Shown here in pieces: positions 45,328 to 53,132 of a DNA stretch of 64,000 nt. Position 1 is the stretch's first letter. Each line of letters opens with the position of its first letter. Source of the stretch: a virus; the IMG/VR virus record IMGVR_UViG_3300045243_000070, positions 1 to 64,000 of that record. The stretch is one strand, 5' to 3'. Position numbers and translations under genes: made by a program. Below the pieces are notes generated by a model. That model saw nothing but the letters and a program-made list of their open reading frames with translations. It was not told where the DNA came from and searched no databases.

Positions 45328-45866
45328 AGTCCGCTCCTATGCCTTACCAGCCTGTCTAGGTAGGCCATAAATTCTTGATATGTTTTATCCAACTTTGCAG
45401 AATTACAGAATCTACAGCAACTAACACAATTTCCTCTTACATATCCCTTAGAACTATCAACCCTATCAATACCATTATATTTAATCTCAACTCTTCTTTT
45501 TTCTGGTCCATAAGTATTGTCTGGCTCACACCCACAATAGTGACAGTTACCTTTTATTAGAGCCACAGTCTCATCTATTGCTAACGAGAAACTCTTTCCC
45601 CTAAGTTTGGCTTGGGCCTTTATGTTACCTGCCTTGGCTCTAAATGAAGCCAATTCTGGGGGATATTTTTTGTTTCCATGACCCCACGTAAAATTTAAAC
45701 ACCCGCAAGACTTTACAAGACCTCTAAGCAGATGAGAAGTCGTAACGTCTCTATTCATTCCGCAAACACACAGACACTTCCAAACAACACCTATTTTATC
45801 TCTTTTCTTTTTCATTACCAATAAACTACCAAATTTTAAACCTTCAAGTTTTGGGGAAACGCTCAT
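45324..45866 (-). CDS. HNH endonuclease, 180 aa
   Basis: N-terminal Cys pairs (CLCVCG, SCGCLNF); HNH core CHYCGCEPD ... IKYNGIDRVDSSKGYV-R ... CCRFCNSAKLDKTY. Phage homing-endonuclease type with GIDRVD catalytic region. Confidence 0.85.
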   Translation of the reverse strand: MSVSPKLEGLKFGSLLVMKKKRDKIGVVWKCLCVCGMNRDVTTSHLLRGLVKSCGCLNFTWGHGNKKYPPELASFRAKAGNIKAQAKLRGKSFSLAIDETVALIKGNCHYCGCEPDNTYGPEKRRVEIKYNGIDRVDSSKGYVRGNCVSCCRFCNSAKLDKTYQEFMAYLDRLVRHRSGL

Positions 45867-46033
45867 TTTTGTTTCTTTTTGGTATCAATCTTTTGGTTAA
45901 GCTTTGCGCCCTCTTTACGAGCCAATAAAGTTGCTTGTTCTTCCGTTATCAGCCCCTGATTAATTGCTTCAACCAGTAGGTCAACGGTTACGTTTATCTT
46001 TCTAATTTTTTTATTTAATATTTCTTTTTTCAT
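45863..46033 (-). CDS. Small basic helical protein, 56 aa
   Basis: ATG with AAATTT-rich leader; MKKEILNKKIRKINVTVDLL then VEAINQGLITEEQATLLARK. First (5'-most) gene of the minus-strand run, next to the RNA locus. Possibly DNA- or RNA-binding. Confidence 0.55.
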   Translation of the reverse strand: MKKEILNKKIRKINVTVDLLVEAINQGLITEEQATLLARKEGAKLNQKIDTKKKQK

Positions 46034-46228
46034 TTTAAATTTCTTTCTATAATGTTTTACGTCTAAACACCAAGTAAGAGTCCATCGGTTTGCACACCTA
46101 GACCAGGAGGTCCGACCCTCTTAAGTTCCCATAAACTGGACTTAGGCCCAGTCAGCGTCAGGTCTTGCAAGTTTCCCTCCGCTTTATGAGTCACCTACTT
46201 ACATACAGTGCTTAGACATCAAACATCT
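46034..46228 (-). ncRNA. Structured downstream part of RNA locus (candidate)
   Basis: No open frame. Paired segments visible on the minus strand: ACTGG / CCAGT hairpin (46135-46152), GGAGG / CCTCC (46176-46180 with 46106-46110) and GGTCCGACC (46109-46117). Probably the 3' part of the transcript started at 46407. Confidence 0.4.
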
Positions 46229-46229
46229 T

Positions 46230-46401
46230 AAGTCACCCAAAACTGGGGTGGGGCTACTGTAGTGCGTTGCCGGGTCTCATGAAAACCCAACCGTGGGACT
46301 CGAACCCACATCTCCAGCCTTTGTGCTGGTGTCCTACCATTAGACGAGAAATGCACTATGAGGCTGCTCCCGCTTTGACCAACCCCATTTTCCGGTGACT
46401 T
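46230..46401 (-). ncRNA. Structured RNA with embedded tRNA-like arms
   Basis: Promoter at 46414-46442. An outer helix of about 20 bp pairs 46379-46401 with 46230-46253 (AAGTCACC ... GGTGACTT; TGGGGT ... ACCCCA). An inner 6-bp stem TAGTGC/GCACTA (46353-46358, 46260-46265). Inside are a D-arm-like GTC-TAATGGTAG-GAC, an anticodon-like hairpin CCAGC-ACAAAG-GCTGG (6-nt loop) and a perfect T-arm GTGGG-TTCGAGT-CCCAC. A normal acceptor stem is missing, so this is not an ordinary tRNA. Confidence 0.65.
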
Positions 46402-46413
46402 ACTTATGGACAC

Positions 46414-46442
46414 AGTGTACTACAAAACAAACAACTTGTCAA
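46414..46442 (-). promoter_or_regulatory. Sigma-70-type promoter for RNA 2
   Basis: Minus strand TTGACA, 17 bp, TACACT. Confidence 0.8.
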
Positions 46443-46445
46443 GTA

Positions 46446-46561
46446 AAAAAAGAAACCTGGGGTGGGGATTGCAACCCACTAGTGGAGGGCTATCCCCCAC
46501 ACCTAACAACTGAACGCCCATGTGTGTCTTACCACACCGCCCAGGCTTTCCCTACTAAGGA
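46446..46561 (-). ncRNA. Small structured RNA with terminator-like 3' end
   Basis: From a promoter at 46568-46596. Closing stem AAGCCTGGG / CCCAGGTTT (46540-46548, 46453-46461), directly followed by TTTCTTTTTTT. Inside: GTGT-GGTAAG-ACAC (D-arm-like), a GC-rich hairpin GTGGGG ... CTCCAC, and GTGGG-TTGCAATC-CCCAC, like a T-arm but with G in place of the invariant C and one extra loop base. Resembles a tRNA but lacks a standard anticodon arm. Confidence 0.65.
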
Positions 46562-46567
46562 AATACA

Positions 46568-46596
46568 ACTATACTCCAAAACATTCTTTTTGTCAA
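46568..46596 (-). promoter_or_regulatory. Sigma-70-type promoter for RNA 1
   Basis: Minus strand TTGACA, 17 bp, TATAGT. Confidence 0.85.
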
Positions 46597-46618
46597 TACA
46601 AAAAACAGACAAAATCCC

Positions 46619-46629
46619 TAAATTTTAGC
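46619..46629 (+). promoter_or_regulatory. Late-promoter-like motif, copy 1
   Basis: TAAATTTTAGC, 11 of the 16 bases of the motif at 47495; 33 bp upstream of the protease start. Confidence 0.55.
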
Positions 46630-46661
46630 CTTTAAGAGGCTCAATTATCAAGGAGACCGTC

Positions 46662-47480
46662 TTGCCCAACCCAGAAACAAAAGAAGAATTTGAAAAGTTC
46701 GTAGATAGCAATCCCAATAAGGCCTGGAAATTTTACCTACCTTTTGGTGATGAGTATATTGAAAAATCTCTTACGTCAGAAAAACAAGACACTGACGAAA
46801 AGAGTTGGAAGATCGGTGGGATTGCTTCAAGCAACGAAGAAGATTTGGAAGCTGAAATTGTTGTTCCAGAAGGAATTGATGTCAGCTATTTTTTGAAGTG
46901 GGGTTGGTTCAACTCCGAACACAAAAAAGGCGCTGCATATAAAGTTGGGATTCCAACCAAAGCGATGTGTACGAGAAAAGGTCTTGAAGTTGAAGGATAT
47001 CTTTTAAAAGATATGCCCGAAGCGCAGGGCATTTATACCTTAATGAAGACGTTGAGAAAGGGAGATCACAGACGCTCAGTTGGTTTTTCCATCGAAGGAA
47101 AAACTGTCCTTCAACAAGGAAAAAGAATTCTTAAAAGCTTCCTCATCGACATTGCCATTACAGCCAACCCAGTCAACCCTACAACCTATGCCGACCTTGT
47201 GAAATCACTTAAAACATGCTCTACAGATAACTCACTGGAATCCATGTCTTACCTCTCTACCGATAAGGCTTTAGAGGCTGGATATGCTGTAGATGGTCAA
47301 ACCGGAGGGGACGCTTTGAGGACTCAAGACCTCGAAAGAAAGCTTAAAATCCTCACAAATAAGAGCTTTTCACCGGAAGATGCCTTGGAATACGTGAAGC
47401 TTAAGGCCGGGGTTACTGACGATGTAGCCAAGAAGATTCTAAAATATTCAGACCTTCTTAAGAAGCTGAAGGGTCAATAA
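46662..47480 (+). CDS. Prohead protease, 272 aa, TTG start
   Basis: TTG after AAGGAGACCGTC. KWGWFNSEHKKG contains a candidate catalytic His (87) and GDHRRSVGFSIEG the Ser (139), in the layout of HK97/herpes-type prohead proteases. First gene of the head block. Its C-terminal region (residues 202-233) closely matches residues 28-59 of the major capsid protein. Confidence 0.8.
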   Translation: MPNPETKEEFEKFVDSNPNKAWKFYLPFGDEYIEKSLTSEKQDTDEKSWKIGGIASSNEEDLEAEIVVPEGIDVSYFLKWGWFNSEHKKGAAYKVGIPTKAMCTRKGLEVEGYLLKDMPEAQGIYTLMKTLRKGDHRRSVGFSIEGKTVLQQGKRILKSFLIDIAITANPVNPTTYADLVKSLKTCSTDNSLESMSYLSTDKALEAGYAVDGQTGGDALRTQDLERKLKILTNKSFSPEDALEYVKLKAGVTDDVAKKILKYSDLLKKLKGQ

Positions 47481-47494
47481 CTTTTGCAAAGATT

Positions 47495-47510
47495 GTTAAA
47501 TTTTAGCTAT
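47495..47510 (+). promoter_or_regulatory. Late-promoter motif, copy 2
   Basis: GTTAAATTTTAGCTAT within GCAAAGATTGTTAAATTTTA-GCTAT (25 bp identical at 59155-59179). 84 bp upstream of the scaffold start. Confidence 0.65.
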
Positions 47511-47593
47511 TAGTGTTGAATAAATAAGTTTTGAAGAGCAATAAAGATTTACCGAAATTTAATTTTCGGAAAACCCGCAAGGAGCCGCAAAAA

Positions 47594-49102
47594 ATGTCAG
47601 ACCTCAAGAAAGTAATCAACGCTGCAGATTTGGACGCAGCTTTGCAGAACATCGAGAAATCTTTCTCGGAAACAAAAGTCACTCTTGAAAAGAGTGTCGA
47701 CAAACGTGCGATGGGCGGGGACCAAAAGGTCGAAACTGGAAACGAAGTTATTTCCGCTCCAGGCGATGACCGTACTGGACTTCCTAAGGTCGGAGCTGGA
47801 ACTCGTGAAGTTAGCAAACTCCAAGGTAACTGGGCAGAACGCTATCCGATGGATGCAGCTGCTCCCGGCGCTCTCGAAGCAGCCGTTGCCGATTCAGCAA
47901 AAGCACCTACTCGTGACAAAGAGCCTGTGAACAAGTCAGTTGAGCAATCAGCTGAACCAGGAAGCATGTCAAAGGCAGCTGATGCCGATCAATCTTCTGA
48001 ATCTTCAAAAATCGTGAAGGCTGCTGATGCTTCTTCATCTTACTCTTCAATGAGCAAAGCTGCTGATGCTTCAGACTCTTCATCTTCAAAATCTTCAAAG
48101 AAAAATCCTTTCGCCAAAGCAGTGGTTCCTGCAGAGAAGCCAGCTTCTGAAACAGCAGCCTCTGGAGCCCCACAGCTTAAGAAATCAATGAAGCTTATCG
48201 CCAGCGCCAAAAAGCACTTGGCAAAAGCCTACGAAGGTGGGTCTGACTCAGAGTTGGATATCGCTGGTGACCGTTTGGTCGAAGCGAAGACAACTATCAA
48301 CAAAGCCATCACAAGCGGTGAAGCTGTTCCTGCCGAGTTGGTCAAGAGCTTGAACAAAGCCTCCAAGTATTTTGGAAAAGCTTTGGCCTCCTTCGAGAAC
48401 GACAAAATCGAAGAGCATGTCAAGTCAGTTGAAAAAGCTGACAAGCACATGGCAAAAGCTTTGAACGCTTTCGACTTCAAATCAACTTCAGCTGCTCCGA
48501 TTGAGAAATCAGTCGCTGCTCCCGAAAAGAACGAAATCAAATTCAACCACAAAGACGGAAAAGTGGTTGCGGAAATGACAGAAGAACAGTACAAACAAGT
48601 TCAAAAAGCTTTGAACGAGAAAGGTATCTACAAATCATTCTTGGACACTCTTCCAAAAGAAGACAAAGCCACGATTGATGCGATGCCAGTCTTGAAGAGC
48701 TTGGTCGATGGGTTGAAAGATTCTCAGAACGCCCTTCGTGACAACTTGGTTGCCACTGCCCAAAAAGACAACGACTTCAAAAAAAGCGTAACTGAGGCTT
48801 TGAATCTCTTGGCGAAAGCCAGCAAGCAAAACACTGCGGAAGTGGAAAAGCTGAAAAGCGAACCCCAAGTCCGTAAGTCAATCTTGACAGAGGTTAAGTC
48901 ACCTCTCGAAGAGGTCAAAAAGCCCTCAATCGATGTCGCTCAGATGACAGAGATTCTCGAAAAGGGAATCCGAAAAGGAATCTGCAGCAACATGACACTC
49001 TTGGCCTGGGACGTTGACAAGGACATGATTGGCAAGGGACTTTTGGATGCCAAAGACGAGCTGAAGTATGTGAACCTATGTGAAAAGATTCAAAGAAGTT
49101 AA
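47594..49102 (+). CDS. Scaffold/prohead core protein, 502 aa
   Basis: ATG at 47594 with AAGGAGCCGCAAAAA; an in-frame TTG at 47531 is less likely. Highly Lys/Ala/Ser/Glu-rich; three Ser-x-x-KAADA repeats (about residues 125-165), then long helices and KA-rich segments (AKKHLAKAYEGG). Position between protease and capsid and its low-complexity helical nature fit a scaffold. Sequence itself does not prove it. Confidence 0.65.
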   Translation: MSDLKKVINAADLDAALQNIEKSFSETKVTLEKSVDKRAMGGDQKVETGNEVISAPGDDRTGLPKVGAGTREVSKLQGNWAERYPMDAAAPGALEAAVADSAKAPTRDKEPVNKSVEQSAEPGSMSKAADADQSSESSKIVKAADASSSYSSMSKAADASDSSSSKSSKKNPFAKAVVPAEKPASETAASGAPQLKKSMKLIASAKKHLAKAYEGGSDSELDIAGDRLVEAKTTINKAITSGEAVPAELVKSLNKASKYFGKALASFENDKIEEHVKSVEKADKHMAKALNAFDFKSTSAAPIEKSVAAPEKNEIKFNHKDGKVVAEMTEEQYKQVQKALNEKGIYKSFLDTLPKEDKATIDAMPVLKSLVDGLKDSQNALRDNLVATAQKDNDFKKSVTEALNLLAKASKQNTAEVEKLKSEPQVRKSILTEVKSPLEEVKKPSIDVAQMTEILEKGIRKGICSNMTLLAWDVDKDMIGKGLLDAKDELKYVNLCEKIQRS

Positions 49103-49174
49103 GCCGTAATAAGAAAGCAGAAACAAGCAGCAAAGGCTTCGATAACCAAGCAGCCTAATTTAAGGAGGATGTAA

Positions 49175-50602
49175 ATGTCAGCAATCAATTCGATGTTCAA
49201 AGGGATGGAAGAGGGTTTCGGTAACTCCTCAGCTTCCCACCTGGACGACCTTCGCAAAGCTTTGTCAGCTGGTTATCAAGTCAGCTCACAAACTGGCGGT
49301 GGCGCTCTCAGGGTTCAGAGCTTGGAATCAAGCCTGAAAGTTTTGACCAACACGGAGAAAAACTACGTGTTTTGGCAAGATGTTGAGAAGAAAGCTGCGT
49401 ACTCAACAGTTGAAGAGTACAACACTTTGACTCAATATGGTCCTGACACCGGAGGATTTAACTTTGAAGGTGTGTTGCCAGAACAAGACGACACTTCCTA
49501 CACACGTAACGTTGCTTTGACCAAGTTCCTTGGTACGACACGTAGCGTGTCTCACCCATTGACGCTGGTTCGTCCAGCTCACGGTGAAGTTATCGCTCTT
49601 GAAAACAAGAACGGTATCCTCTGGATTCTCCGCAGATTAGAATCAGCCTTCTTCTACGGCAATTCCACCTTGATGTTCGGTGGCGCAGAAGGTGCGGAAT
49701 TCAACGGTATGTCACAGCAAATCGCTTCAACCAACGTCATCGACTGCTTGGGTAACCCCTTGTCAGAAGAGTTGATTGAAGAAGGTGCAAACCTTGTTTC
49801 CGTCAACTTCGGAACTCCTACTCACCTGTTCTTGGCTAAACGTGCGATGGCTGACTTCGGTAAAACCGTGTTCAGCAAAGAGCGCTTCATGCCACAGCAA
49901 ACAACTGTCAATGCTAATGGGGAAGTTGGGTATTTCATCCAATCCATTAACACTCAGTCAGGTATCATCGGTCTCCGTCCAGACGTGTTCATCACGAACA
50001 CTCCTGTTGCGAACTTGTCAGCTGCGTTGTCACCCAACGCTCCTGCAGCTCCTTCAGCAGTCACCTCCGTGAAGGCTGCAACTGGTCTCGGAAACTTCTT
50101 CAAAGACGGCGCAGGGGTTTACTCCTACGGCGCTGCTCTTGGCAACAACTACGGGGAATCCACTGTGGTCGCTGCTTCCGCAACCGTCACCCTCTCAGCT
50201 GCTGAATTGACAGACTCTGTCAACGTCACTGTGACCAACGCTGCCTCAATCGGCGCTGTTCTTCCTCAGTACATCAGCATCTATCGTTCACAGCCAAACG
50301 GTTCAGTTCTTTACCGTATCGCCAGAACGCCTGTCACAACCCAAACCGCTTCAGTCGCTAACACCGCCTGGGTCGATGTGGACACTGTGATGGCTAACAC
50401 TTCGGAAGCTTATCTTGGTGAGATGTCAGACCAAGTCATCGCTTTCAAGCAACTGGCCCCGCTGTTGAAAATGGACTTGGCTGTGGTCGGTCCTGCCTTC
50501 CGCTGGATGATCTTGTTGTACGGTGTCTTGGTGCTTTATGCTCCTGCCAAGTGGTGCAAATATATTAATGTTGGCTCCAGCTCAGCAATCGCTCAAATCT
50601 AA
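49175..50602 (+). CDS. Major capsid protein, 475 aa
   Basis: Strong AAGGAGGATGTAA site. N-terminal helix and motif KALSAGYQVSSQTGGG, then HK97-like segments (EYNTLTQYGPDTGGFNFEGV, LGTTRSVSHPLTLVRP, IFITN) and a mid-insert (AAPSAVTSVKAATG ... SIYRSQPNGSVLYRI) like an extra surface domain. Followed by a strong terminator, fitting very high expression. Confidence 0.85.
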   Translation: MSAINSMFKGMEEGFGNSSASHLDDLRKALSAGYQVSSQTGGGALRVQSLESSLKVLTNTEKNYVFWQDVEKKAAYSTVEEYNTLTQYGPDTGGFNFEGVLPEQDDTSYTRNVALTKFLGTTRSVSHPLTLVRPAHGEVIALENKNGILWILRRLESAFFYGNSTLMFGGAEGAEFNGMSQQIASTNVIDCLGNPLSEELIEEGANLVSVNFGTPTHLFLAKRAMADFGKTVFSKERFMPQQTTVNANGEVGYFIQSINTQSGIIGLRPDVFITNTPVANLSAALSPNAPAAPSAVTSVKAATGLGNFFKDGAGVYSYGAALGNNYGESTVVAASATVTLSAAELTDSVNVTVTNAASIGAVLPQYISIYRSQPNGSVLYRIARTPVTTQTASVANTAWVDVDTVMANTSEAYLGEMSDQVIAFKQLAPLLKMDLAVVGPAFRWMILLYGVLVLYAPAKWCKYINVGSSSAIAQI

Positions 50603-50623
50603 CCGATAAGAGCTTATTAACCC

Positions 50624-50661
50624 TAAGCCGTCTTGAGAGAAATCTCTTGACGGCTTTTTTA
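50624..50661 (+). terminator. Strong intrinsic terminator
   Basis: AAGCCGTC-TTGAGAG / CTCTTGA-GACGGCTT with T6, after the capsid gene. Confidence 0.9.
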
Positions 50662-50681
50662 TTTTAAGGTATAATTTAAGC

Positions 50682-51179
50682 ATGACCAAAGTTTGCCATC
50701 GGTGTAAAATTGAAAAAGACGAGACAGAATTCCATATCCGAAAGGAAAGGAAGTCTGGTAGATTTGGAACCTGCAAGAAATGTAGAAATAGAGCCTATTG
50801 GTTGGCGGTAAAAAATAACCCGGAAAGAAAAAGAAAAGCTAATAAGTATTCAAACGATTGGGGTAGAAAAAATCCAAAGAGAGTTAATGAATGTTCTAAG
50901 CGATGGAATCATGCTAACCCAGACAAAGTGAATGCAGGATGTTCAAACTACAGAGCTAGAAAATTACAAGCAACCCCGCCCTGGTTAACTCAAGCTATGA
51001 AGACTGACATTCAATTCTTTTATACAATTAGAGAGCAGATGAAGAACCCATCCGCTTGGCACATAGACCATGTCGTGCCGTTAATGGGGGAAACAGCTCG
51101 TGGTTTGCACGTTCCCTGGAACCTTCAACTTCTTCCAGCCCCAGAGAACATGTCAAAACACAATAAACTTACTGCCTAG
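50682..51179 (+). CDS. HNH homing endonuclease, 165 aa
   Basis: N-terminal zinc pair CHRCKIEKDETEF ... CKKC; HNH core WHIDHVVPLMGETARGLHVP-WNLQLLP ... MSKHNK. Paralog of 61778-62377. ATG a short way beyond the capsid terminator, likely using its own TATAAT (50670). Confidence 0.85.
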   Translation: MTKVCHRCKIEKDETEFHIRKERKSGRFGTCKKCRNRAYWLAVKNNPERKRKANKYSNDWGRKNPKRVNECSKRWNHANPDKVNAGCSNYRARKLQATPPWLTQAMKTDIQFFYTIREQMKNPSAWHIDHVVPLMGETARGLHVPWNLQLLPAPENMSKHNKLTA

Positions 51180-51387
51180 TCTGCTTACCGTGGAAATAAC
51201 CTTCCTTCTTATGCTCTAATTCCACTTTTAGAGTCTCAACTTGAACCTTTTTCATCTCAAGGTCCATCTTTAAGCACTCGACACTAACCTTTTTAATCTC
51301 TGTTGAAGCATCAACTTCTCTGGTAAGGGCCTTAGTTCTTTCAATATCGGCCTTTGCCTGTTCATCTAACAGTTCATCTGATACCAT
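51169..51387 (-). CDS. Coiled-coil protein, 72 aa
   Basis: AGGAGGTAGTT ribosome site; MVSDELLDEQAKADIERTKA; one long Glu/Lys/Val helix. First of an accessory minus-strand island in the structural block. Confidence 0.6.
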   Translation of the reverse strand: MVSDELLDEQAKADIERTKALTREVDASTEIKKVSVECLKMDLEMKKVQVETLKVELEHKKEGYFHGKQTRQ

Positions 51388-51453
51388 AACTACCTCCTAA
51401 ATTTGTTTCCCGCTTTAAAGGCGGGTTCAACGTTTTCAGGTAGTCTATAACAG

Positions 51454-51624
51454 CTATTTTTTATCGTGGGTTATTGAGTAGTAAAACATATAAGACACAA
51501 TTGACAAGAGAGCAAACGCCCATATACCATAGCTGATATCTTGATAAGTACTAATCCATCTAATGGCTCCGAAAACCCATCCAGTCAATCCAGCAAAAAC
51601 AAACCAAATAAACACTTTGTTCAT
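51454..51624 (-). CDS. Two-helix membrane protein, 56 aa
   Basis: AGGAGAAGTTA then ATG; MNKVFIWFVFAGLTGWVFGA and DISYGIWAFALLSIVSYMFY are transmembrane helices. A membrane accessory protein. Confidence 0.65.
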   Translation of the reverse strand: MNKVFIWFVFAGLTGWVFGAIRWISTYQDISYGIWAFALLSIVSYMFYYSITHDKK

Positions 51625-51681
51625 TAACTTCTCCTTTTACTTTAATGATATAATTACTTCAGCATACGCCCCAAGCCTCTG

Positions 51682-51924
51682 CTACAAAGCAAGCTCAAAT
51701 CGGGGCGTTTTTATTTTACGCTTCTTGATAGCCTTTTCAGCCTTATCCGAAATCTTTGAGGCTCCGTTACACGAACCGCAACCACACTCAGATATGAACC
51801 AACCACAATCCATACAATGCTTTTCATACCCAGTACAGTAGTCCGTACCGCAATAGAGAAAAGCAAGGTAATTTGGGTAGAAATCATGCACCCAGTTATG
51901 GCAAGGTGTTTCTTTTAAGGGCAC
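51682..51924 (-). CDS. Cys-rich zinc protein, 80 aa
   Basis: CGTDYC ... CMDCGW ... CGCGSCNG followed by a basic helix (KAIKKRKIKTPR). At least two metal sites. Confidence 0.6.
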   Translation of the reverse strand: MPLKETPCHNWVHDFYPNYLAFLYCGTDYCTGYEKHCMDCGWFISECGCGSCNGASKISDKAEKAIKKRKIKTPRFELAL

Positions 51925-52046
51925 TCTTCATCCTCTGGTTCATAGATGTCGCACTTACATCCTTTGACCCTACAACCATTGGACCCAGGGTACTTCTTTG
52001 TAGGGCCGTGCTCCTCTTCTGTGTGAAGGCAAACAATGCGGGCCAT
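51915..52046 (-). CDS. Small Cys-rich protein, 43 aa
   Basis: MARIVCLHTEEEHGPTKKYP then CRVKGCKC and an acidic tail. Stop overlaps the next start by 10 bp. Confidence 0.55.
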   Translation of the reverse strand: MARIVCLHTEEEHGPTKKYPGSNGCRVKGCKCDIYEPEDEECP

Positions 52047-52210
52047 TAGTCGAACAAAGACCCAATTACAGCGCCTTCAATGGCCCCTTCAATTCCACCT
52101 TCCAAACCCCCAATAACCCCACCAATAATGGCTCCGGTGTGGTCATCGTCTTCGTCATCATCGTCCCGGCGCTTTTTCTCTTCTGGCTCTTCGTAGTTGT
52201 TTATCGACAT
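52046..52210 (-). CDS. Glycine-zipper protein, 54 aa
   Basis: ATG at 52210 with AAAAGGAGAATTAGT; MSINNYEEPEEKKRRDDDDE then GAIIGGVIGGLEGGIEGAIE. Glycine-zipper repeats form membrane-associated or oligomeric helices. Confidence 0.6.
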   Translation of the reverse strand: MSINNYEEPEEKKRRDDDDEDDDHTGAIIGGVIGGLEGGIEGAIEGAVIGSLFD

Positions 52211-52211
52211 A

Positions 52212-52424
52212 CTAATTCTCCTTTTTATTCTTTTCTTCATCGGCAACCCGTGCTTCCCAAATCTTCTCTAAAAACTTTGCAATTTTTAAAGTAGCTTCAT
52301 CATCAGTGCCCATAAGAAACCCTTGAGGCAGGACTACAGGCATATAATCGTAGGGATTTAAACCACTACCTATATACTTAGCTTCTATCAATTTTAATCG
52401 TTCTTCAGCATTAAGCTCAGTCAT
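52212..52424 (-). CDS. Hypothetical acidic protein, 70 aa
   Basis: MTELNAEERLKLIEAKYIGS then PVVLPQGFLMGTDDEATLKI and a charged helix. No recognised domain. Confidence 0.6.
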   Translation of the reverse strand: MTELNAEERLKLIEAKYIGSGLNPYDYMPVVLPQGFLMGTDDEATLKIAKFLEKIWEARVADEEKNKKEN

Positions 52425-52941
52425 ATTTACCCTCGTAAGCTATAGGGCTCAACTGCTTTACTACGTCTTCTGCCGAAATAGGAGCGTATTTTGCCTTATA
52501 CTGGGAGGCATCTACCCCTACATCCATAGACCTATCGTACCCCGGTAAGTTCCCGTGAGAGTGTCCATATAAGTGGTAAACCCCATGAAATTTGGAAGGC
52601 CAAACCCTGTGGGCATAATGACTCAGGAAGAAATGATCTCCATTAAAGGAAAGCATATTCACATCCTGTATGGAAGCCCATTTTAGCTTCTGAATCTTAT
52701 TGTTTTGGTCGTGGTTTCCTTTGATAAGGTGTTTGTCTCCATTGAGTCTGTCAAACACTGCTTTAGCGTCTTCAAGAGATTTTGTGAACCCGAAGTCTCC
52801 CAAGTGCCATACGGAATCTTTCGGCGTAACCACTTTATTCCAATTCTCGATTAGAAGCTCATCCATTCCAGGCCCAAGTATAGGTCTGTTCAGGAAGTCT
52901 TTGTAGTGGTAAAAATGGGTGTCTGAAATAAAGAAAATCAC
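52417..52941 (-). CDS. Metallophosphoesterase, 174 aa, GTG start
   Basis: FISDTHFYHYKDF, WHLGDFGF, IKGNHDQNNKI, LYGHSHGNLPG: all metallophosphoesterase motifs, compact type related to phage phosphodiesterases. Overlaps its neighbours. Confidence 0.85.
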   Translation of the reverse strand: MIFFISDTHFYHYKDFLNRPILGPGMDELLIENWNKVVTPKDSVWHLGDFGFTKSLEDAKAVFDRLNGDKHLIKGNHDQNNKIQKLKWASIQDVNMLSFNGDHFFLSHYAHRVWPSKFHGVYHLYGHSHGNLPGYDRSMDVGVDASQYKAKYAPISAEDVVKQLSPIAYEGKYD

Positions 52942-53132
52942 TTTTTTGTTTTTGATCTTTCCGCTAAATTAGTAACCATGTCGTGCACCTCATCTATGCA
53001 GTGTGAGCATCCTTCAAAACTTACTGTTTTTGACTTACCACCAAATCTAGGTTCCAACTTAAAATCTACCGACCCAACGAAGTCATTCTTTAAAAGCTTT
53101 GCTCCGCAAAAATCACAGTAGACTAGTTTCAT
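52938..53132 (-). CDS. Zinc-ribbon protein, 64 aa
   Basis: ATG at 53132 (MKLVYCDFCGAKLLKNDFVG) is preferred over an upstream GTG. CDFCG ... CSHC form a zinc ribbon. Confidence 0.65.
   Translation of the reverse strand: MKLVYCDFCGAKLLKNDFVGSVDFKLEPRFGGKSKTVSFEGCSHCIDEVHDMVTNLAERSKTKK

Noticed and set aside
46293-46345. RNA 2 core as tRNA-Glu-like gene
   Set aside because: The D-arm and T-arm look like tRNA-Glu, but the anticodon loop has 6 nt and the flanking sequence cannot form an acceptor stem.
46446-46561. RNA 1 as an ordinary tRNA gene
   Set aside because: An acceptor-like stem and T-arm-like hairpin exist, but no 5-bp/7-nt anticodon arm with U33 is found and the T-loop has G at the invariant C position.
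47531-47593. Upstream in-frame TTG start for the scaffold gene
   Set aside because: The ATG at 47594 has a much better ribosome site (AAGGAG).
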